In this document: positions 42,903 to 47,645 of the stretch, piece by piece
How the letters are laid out: every line of letters starts with the position of its first letter
Numbering within the stretch: the stretch's first letter is position 1
Assembly (NCBI GenBank): GCA_002412495.1
Contig: DHVE01000023.1
Coordinates: 1-47,645 of the forward strand
Length of the DNA stretch: 47,645 bases
Reading direction: 5' to 3'
Origin: Betaproteobacteria bacterium UBA5216
GTDB taxonomy: Bacteria > Pseudomonadota > Gammaproteobacteria > Burkholderiales > SG8-41
Made by a program: the position numbers and the translations under genes
The notes under the pieces: model-generated
Seen by the model: the letters and a program-made list of their open reading frames with translations, nothing else
The model's database searches: none
What the model was told of the DNA's origin: nothing

Positions 42903-42929
42903 GCCTCCCGTTATGCGCGACGGTGAGGC
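42903..42929 (-). promoter_or_regulatory. Candidate S6:S18 autoregulatory leader hairpin
   Basis: In the rpsF leader the mRNA can fold GCCUC (42929-42925) with GAGGC (42907-42903). An A bulge follows, then CCG (42923-42921) pairing with CGG (42910-42908) around a ten-base loop. Known rpsF leaders carry a hairpin with a CCG element that mimics the 16S rRNA S6:S18 site. It ends 37 bases before the start codon. Confidence 0.5.
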
Positions 42930-43041
42930 AAGGAATGAACTTCGGATGTTTATCGCGCCTGCCTAAGCGAATCCAGCTAAAGCAGTAAATCCATTAAAAA
43001 CAGGCGCTTATCGCACCATACAACCCTGGTGCGAGGCGCGG

Positions 43042-43069
43042 ATTATACAGCAAGTCGTTGAAATTTCAA
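43042..43069 (-). promoter_or_regulatory. Sigma70 promoter of the rpsF operon
   Basis: On the minus strand, TTGAAA (43069-43064) and a perfect TATAAT (43047-43042) are separated by 16 bases. Transcription would start near 43035, giving a leader of about 170 nt that contains the candidate S6:S18 hairpin. The rest of the 264-base gap to 43130 holds no evident gene. Confidence 0.8.
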
Positions 43070-43130
43070 GCGCTTTTGACTTGGCACCTGGCGTCTGGCG
43101 CCGTGATCAGATTCCCGCAGGAGGGGGAAA

Positions 43131-44768
43131 TCAGAATACCAGCGCCAATCCGGCTGAGATGCGGTTGTCACCGCTTTGACGCGTGCCGCCATCGCGCAAT
43201 ACGTGCGCAACATCCAGGCGCAGACTGAGCAGCTTGCCATAGTTCAGACGCACGCCCATCCCCACGTCGGACAATGTGCGGCGCGTCACTTCGCCAAGCA
43301 AAGCGTGATTACGTGAAACCGTACCGGCATCGTAGAACCCCACGGCGCGCAGCCGGAATCCTTCGGGCAAACCCACGCTACGCGCGAACTCGGGCGTGAT
43401 CAATTCGAATTGCCCGCTGACGCCCTTGTCGTTGGATTGTTCGCGCACCAGATAGCCGCGCAAGGATTCCGGGCCACCGAGGCCAAATTGTTCGCCGGAC
43501 ACCAGCGCGTCGTTGGTGTACTGGCCATTCACGGCGGCACGTGCCTGCCAATCCTTGGCAAAACCGGCCACCACGCTGGCACTATAGCGGAATATTTTGT
43601 AATTCTCGTTGGCGTTAAAACGCGAACGCGCAAAATCGGCGGCCTTTCCGTCATTGCTGCCGGGAATATTGGCCGACAGGCCGGCGCTGTAATTAACCTC
43701 AGACGCCGAACCTTTCAACGTGCCTGAATAAGTAACGCTCACCGGCCTGACCGTAATATCCGGCACAAGGCCAACGCCGGCAATCGTCACGTCATTATGA
43801 TAGGCGCGATAATCCAGGCCGAATGACAGTTTTTGGTCGGCCGTGCCCAACTTGGGAAGGTAGTAGTTCCAGCGCGCACCGAATACCGTGCCGCTACCGG
43901 CCACGTTGAACAGCCCCTGCACCGTACCGGAATTCACATCCGAATAACCGGCAAACACATCCACCGAGCTGTTGAGCCGATAGTACGGCGCATGGTAACC
44001 CACGCCAAAAATGCCAACCTTGCTGACGTGCGTGGGCGACGTGATGATCTGCGCCGAAAGCGTGTGATCCCGGTTGAACAAATTACTATGCTGAAAACCG
44101 ATACCTGACCGTAGATAGCCGGTGTCGCCGGTACCGGTGTTATCGAGCGTCGCCACCACGCGCCACGGTTTTGCGTCTTCTACCTTGATGTTTAAATCCA
44201 CCAGTTCCGGATTTTCAGAGGTCCGCATCAGCACCGTGGTACGCTTGACCGGATGTTCGCCGGTCATCTGCAAATTACGTGCGATCGCATACGAATTGGG
44301 CACTTCGCCGTCTTTCAGCGCGGGCAGACTGTTGCGGATATTGCCGTTGTCGAAATGCTTGTTGCCATCAATCACCGCCTTGCCCACTTTCGGCTGCAAC
44401 ACGCGCAGCTGAATCACACCCGCGTTAATATTCTGCTCCGGCAGCAAAACCTGGACGGTGCCATAACCTAGCTCTCGGTATGCCGCGCCGAGGTCTTCCT
44501 GGGCGCGCCGCACATCCGCTAATTGCCGCTGCTTGCCCACGTAGGGCGCAAGCAGGCGCTCGATGTGTTCCTTGGACAACAGCGTGTTGCCTGTTACGTC
44601 GTAGCGCTGCACATCAAAGCGCGGCTCGGCAGGCGCCAGTGCGGGTTGCGTCGTTTGTGCGAATAATGCACAAGGCAGCAGCAATGCGCCGCTGAGCAAC
44701 GCTCCCGCCACCTCGCGAGGCACACTCAATGGCAACCGCCTATTCGCTCTATTTTTTTCCGCCACCAA
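43131..44768 (-). CDS. Two-partner secretion outer-membrane transporter (TpsB, ShlB/FhaC/HecB family)
   Basis: A 545-residue outer-membrane protein. Signal peptide (ALLSGALLLPCALFA), then two POTRA domains (about 48-120 with VTGNTLLSKEHIERLL, and 122-195 with VIDGNKHFDNGNIRNSLP), then a 16-strand barrel to the C-terminal Phe. The conserved loop-6 element LRGYLVRE (about 436-443) is present. It exports the adjacent TpsA. The gene follows TpsA with a 96-base gap, whereas many systems place TpsB first. No haemolysin-specific features were seen. Confidence 0.92.
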   Translation of the reverse strand: MVAEKNRANRRLPLSVPREVAGALLSGALLLPCALFAQTTQPALAPAEPRFDVQRYDVTGNTLLSKEHIERLLAPYVGKQRQLADVRRAQEDLGAAYRELGYGTVQVLLPEQNINAGVIQLRVLQPKVGKAVIDGNKHFDNGNIRNSLPALKDGEVPNSYAIARNLQMTGEHPVKRTTVLMRTSENPELVDLNIKVEDAKPWRVVATLDNTGTGDTGYLRSGIGFQHSNLFNRDHTLSAQIITSPTHVSKVGIFGVGYHAPYYRLNSSVDVFAGYSDVNSGTVQGLFNVAGSGTVFGARWNYYLPKLGTADQKLSFGLDYRAYHNDVTIAGVGLVPDITVRPVSVTYSGTLKGSASEVNYSAGLSANIPGSNDGKAADFARSRFNANENYKIFRYSASVVAGFAKDWQARAAVNGQYTNDALVSGEQFGLGGPESLRGYLVREQSNDKGVSGQFELITPEFARSVGLPEGFRLRAVGFYDAGTVSRNHALLGEVTRRTLSDVGMGVRLNYGKLLSLRLDVAHVLRDGGTRQSGDNRISAGLALVF

Positions 44769-44864
44769 TCCACCCTGTTAGCTAGGCTCTTTTCCCGAGA
44801 ATATATCGGAAACACCTTGATTTTACAAACATTTTTATAGACTCATGGCCGCATTCTTGCGTTG

Positions 44865-47645
44865 CTAGTTGCAAGTAAGATACTCCTGCAATCGCTTGAA
44901 AATGTCCGTATCGTCAAACTGCGCAAACACGTCCTTTTCCTCGCGAATAAGTTGCGGATCAACCAGCGTTCCGCCAAACCCCACGGCACCCGCCAGTTGC
45001 ACCACCTGCGAACCGTAGCTCGGACTTAGCCCCGTGAACAGCAGCGGAACCGTTACTGAACTGAACGCCCCCGTAATGGTGCCGCCTGCGGTAATCGCCT
45101 GGAATTTGTCTATGATACCAGGCACGAAACCGCCAAACTGCGACACCTGCAAGGCGCCATTCAAGAATACATTTCCAGTCACGACCAATTGATCGTGGCC
45201 TGCGCCCGGCGACAGGCCACCAAGTTCGAGTTGCAATATCCCGGTCGAGGATTGCGTGTAATCGCCTGCTACGGTAATCACGCCAGGCGACGCACCAGGC
45301 GCAACGGTACCCGTGTTAACCACGTTGCCAGTCACGGTGCCTTTTCCTTTCAGCAACCCCGCCACATTGAGCGTGGGCGCGGTCAATGAACCGCCATTCA
45401 GGTCAAGCGTGCCGGTGGAGGCAACATTGATCGTGCCGCTCGCGGTCCAATTGCGCGTCAGGGTTGCAAGGCCCGAAAGGGTTGCTGCGCCGGTTGTTAG
45501 CGACCCACCCGCGCCCAACGTCCCGCCCGACCAGTTAAATGCAGCCGTGCCAGGCACGGTCAGATTGGCACTACCACCAAGCGATCCGGAAATCAGATCC
45601 AGCCCGCCGGTAAACGTCGTAGCTCCTCCGTTGAATAATGCGCTACCTCCGGAAAACACGGTCTTGCCGTTCGGGTTGTAGGTCGAGCCGCTTGAAAACG
45701 TCACCGTGCCGCTCTGGAACTGAACATCGCCCAGTGACGTGCCGGAACTCGAAACACCGCCGCCGGTGAACGTTCTATTCCCGGCAAACGCCAGCGTATT
45801 GCCGGTCGATACCAAATACGTGGCATTGTCATTGATGGTCGAAGCTCCCAACGTGGTAACACCGCCGCCACCAATACTGAGCGTTCCTTGATTGTTGAAA
45901 ACCGACTGAATGCTGACGTTGTTGGCGACCGCCTCGCTTATCGTGCCGGTATTCAGGAAAATTCCACTTCCGGTAATAGGCGCGGCGTTGGTTGTCGTGA
46001 TGTTGAATGTCCCGTTATTCGTAAGCGTGGCGGGTGTATCAATTTGCATGCTGCCCGTGCCGGAGAGCGTCGCAGCAAAATTATTGATCCAGTTACGGCC
46101 CAGCACCGCCGGCCCCGAAACCGCAAGGCCAGCCATGCCGGCGACCGTCGTCATCGTTCCGCCACCGGAAATAATGCCGCCGCTCCACGCAAAATTCGAG
46201 GAACTGGCCGCTGTATCAAAATTGGACGACCCGGTCAGCGTACCACCCGAAACATTCCAAGTCCCGGTAAAATTGATCGGGGAGCCATTGAAAGTCGTGG
46301 CGCCCCCTGAAAATACCGCGGTTGAATAAGCACGCGCGCCAGTACTGGCAACCGTGAGTGCTCCCCCGGTGACTTGCAGTTGATTGGCCGTCAAGGCGGT
46401 ACTGCCCGGCAATGTCACGGATCCACCGCTCACCCGCACCGTGCCGGTTCCGCCATTGATGGAGCCACCCGTAAACGTACGCGTGCCACCCGCGAAATCC
46501 AACGTGCCGCCACCGGTTCCAAAATTGTAGCTAGCGGCATCATTGCCACTACCATTAATAGTTAGCGTAGGGGCGATGGTCCACGCTACAACCGCGCCAG
46601 TGTTGTTGGTAAACCCTGCAGACGCTATCGTAACGTTCGCCGCATTGATGTTCAGCGTCCCGTTGTTAACTAAGTTACCAGTACCAAAAATTTGCTGTGA
46701 CGCGGTCGATGAAATGTTGACCGACTGACTCGCCGCCACCGTCACAGTGGCACCGTTGATATTTAGCGCCCCTGTGGGGCCGGTAATAGCGAACCCGTTT
46801 GCGGGATTCCAGTTACGCTGCAAGACCACTGGGCCTGAGATATCCGGGCTACCATCAGGATTGGTAACCATCGTCCCCGTACCTGCTATGGTTCCGCCAG
46901 ACCAGGTAACGCCACCGCCGCCACCGATCCCGAAATTGAAATTCCCCGATCCAGTTAAAGTGCCTCCGGACATGGTCAGTCCGCCAGTGGCATTGGTTGT
47001 TACGTTAAGCGTGGGGGTGCCGCCGGTTACCGTTAGCGCCCCATCCAGGTTGAAAACCGACGCTGACAACGTTGGGGTGCCACTAGAAAAAGTCACGTTT
47101 CCCCCACCGTTGACAGTAATTGCCCCTCCGATAATGATATTGCTGCTGATGTTCGCAACCCCACCGCCCGCGAAGTCCTGATTGGGTGTCAGCACCAGAC
47201 TCAAATTGGCGCCTGTAATCGGACTGCCGACACTAATATCGTTGTGCGCTTTGAGCGTCAGCGTGGAAGTACCCGCGCTAGTGATGGCCGCATTGATATT
47301 AATGTTTCCGGCGTCAGCGCCCGCGCCAGTGGTATCAAGCGTTACATTAGTGTTTCCGCCTAATTGAGTGGAAATCAGATCGGCGCCTATTTGTGAATTC
47401 GAGCCGCCCGGCGTAAACGTCGGCGCTCCGCCAATATTAGTCAGGCCATTACCAGCAATGACTTCTATGTTGTAGGGATCCAGCAACCACAATCCGCCTT
47501 GGCCGTTCGCCGCTCCCAAATTGACTTTGATGCCCGCCACATCCAAGAAATGCCCTGACGTTTCAATAAAACCGCCATTGCCGCTCAACGCACCACCCCG
47601 CGCACTGATACTGCCGTAAGCGCGCGTTACATCATCCCCCCACAC
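44865..47645 (-). CDS. Large TpsA/filamentous-haemagglutinin-like adhesin (3' part, runs off window)
   Basis: 926 residues are visible; the N-terminal signal and TPS domain lie beyond the right edge. GGFIETSGHFLDVAGIKVN followed by GLWLLDPYNIEVI is the typical junction after the haemagglutination-activity domain. The rest is a Gly/Thr/Ser/Asn-rich right-handed beta-helix with three long repeats built around WSGG-G-G and RNW. Near the end, PGASPGVITVAGDYTQSS and LQLELGGL resemble strand repeats of autotransporters. The chain ends in charged QEYLTCN with one C-terminal Cys. Likely a secreted surface adhesin partnered with the TpsB at 43131. Confidence 0.88.
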   Translation of the reverse strand: MWGDDVTRAYGSISARGGALSGNGGFIETSGHFLDVAGIKVNLGAANGQGGLWLLDPYNIEVIAGNGLTNIGGAPTFTPGGSNSQIGADLISTQLGGNTNVTLDTTGAGADAGNININAAITSAGTSTLTLKAHNDISVGSPITGANLSLVLTPNQDFAGGGVANISSNIIIGGAITVNGGGNVTFSSGTPTLSASVFNLDGALTVTGGTPTLNVTTNATGGLTMSGGTLTGSGNFNFGIGGGGGVTWSGGTIAGTGTMVTNPDGSPDISGPVVLQRNWNPANGFAITGPTGALNINGATVTVAASQSVNISSTASQQIFGTGNLVNNGTLNINAANVTIASAGFTNNTGAVVAWTIAPTLTINGSGNDAASYNFGTGGGTLDFAGGTRTFTGGSINGGTGTVRVSGGSVTLPGSTALTANQLQVTGGALTVASTGARAYSTAVFSGGATTFNGSPINFTGTWNVSGGTLTGSSNFDTAASSSNFAWSGGIISGGGTMTTVAGMAGLAVSGPAVLGRNWINNFAATLSGTGSMQIDTPATLTNNGTFNITTTNAAPITGSGIFLNTGTISEAVANNVSIQSVFNNQGTLSIGGGGVTTLGASTINDNATYLVSTGNTLAFAGNRTFTGGGVSSSGTSLGDVQFQSGTVTFSSGSTYNPNGKTVFSGGSALFNGGATTFTGGLDLISGSLGGSANLTVPGTAAFNWSGGTLGAGGSLTTGAATLSGLATLTRNWTASGTINVASTGTLDLNGGSLTAPTLNVAGLLKGKGTVTGNVVNTGTVAPGASPGVITVAGDYTQSSTGILQLELGGLSPGAGHDQLVVTGNVFLNGALQVSQFGGFVPGIIDKFQAITAGGTITGAFSSVTVPLLFTGLSPSYGSQVVQLAGAVGFGGTLVDPQLIREEKDVFAQFDDTDIFKRLQEYLTCN
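45380..46995 (-). repeat. Three long-period repeats in the TpsA beta-helix
   Basis: Units marked by VTWSGGTIAGTGTM, FAWSGGIISGGGTM and FNWSGGTLGAGGSL recur at about 46,900, 46,190 and 45,535, each followed some 20 residues later by RNW. The period is roughly 220-240 residues. Each contains an FTGG, a NNGTLNI-type strand and an SGG turn. Divergence between units indicates an old internal duplication. Confidence 0.65.

Overview
The window looks like chromosomal DNA of a GC-rich betaproteobacterium, most likely of the order Burkholderiales. The evidence is five Bug/TctC-type periplasmic solute receptors, the ribosomal operon rpsF-priB-rpsR-rplI next to dnaB, a tesA/ybbA/ybbP-type locus, and a selenium locus. 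No rRNA, tRNA, CRISPR array or complete insertion sequence was seen, and no stretch over 300 bases lacks a gene.

Layout. 1-590: one gene cassette encoding a small HEPN-like protein, followed by an integron attC site. This appears to be the last cassette of an array lying mostly left of the window. 700-8,750: Bug receptor, DUF898 membrane protein plus M48 protease, second Bug receptor, a 45-residue membrane protein with its own promoter, a TauE/SafE exporter and two related MFS transporters. 8,840-11,030: a secreted caspase-like protein and a cupin. 11,190-16,875: a catabolic-looking operon (MDR oxidoreductase, acyl-CoA ligase, hotdog thioesterase, UbiD decarboxylase, 2-hydroxyacid dehydrogenase). 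16,890-19,915: an OmpR-type regulator without the phospho-acceptor Asp, a VOC protein and a membrane-anchored alpha/beta hydrolase.

19,974-29,462 is a long minus-strand run: MtfA-like peptidase, LVIVD-repeat protein, 2-hydroxyacid dehydrogenase, three tandem Bug receptors and a TPR-CHAT protein. 29,568-34,760: rmuC, an ABC exporter pair (ybbP/ybbA-like) and a divergent tesA-like esterase whose start codon overlaps that of the ATPase. 34,794-37,763: a secreted unknown protein, selD with an in-frame TGA read as selenocysteine, and divergent mnmH (selU). 37,888-43,070: bcp-type peroxiredoxin, PhoH/PIN protein, dnaB, rplI, rpsR, priB and rpsF with a good promoter and a candidate S6:S18 autoregulatory leader. 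43,131-47,645: a two-partner secretion locus, with TpsB complete and the large TpsA running off the right edge.

The most notable points are the attC site with its HEPN-motif cassette, the Sec-containing SelD divergent from mnmH, the pseudo-receiver regulator, two different caspase-clan (CD) proteins about 10 kb apart, and the UbiD cluster. All functional assignments come from reading motifs by eye; no database search was run.
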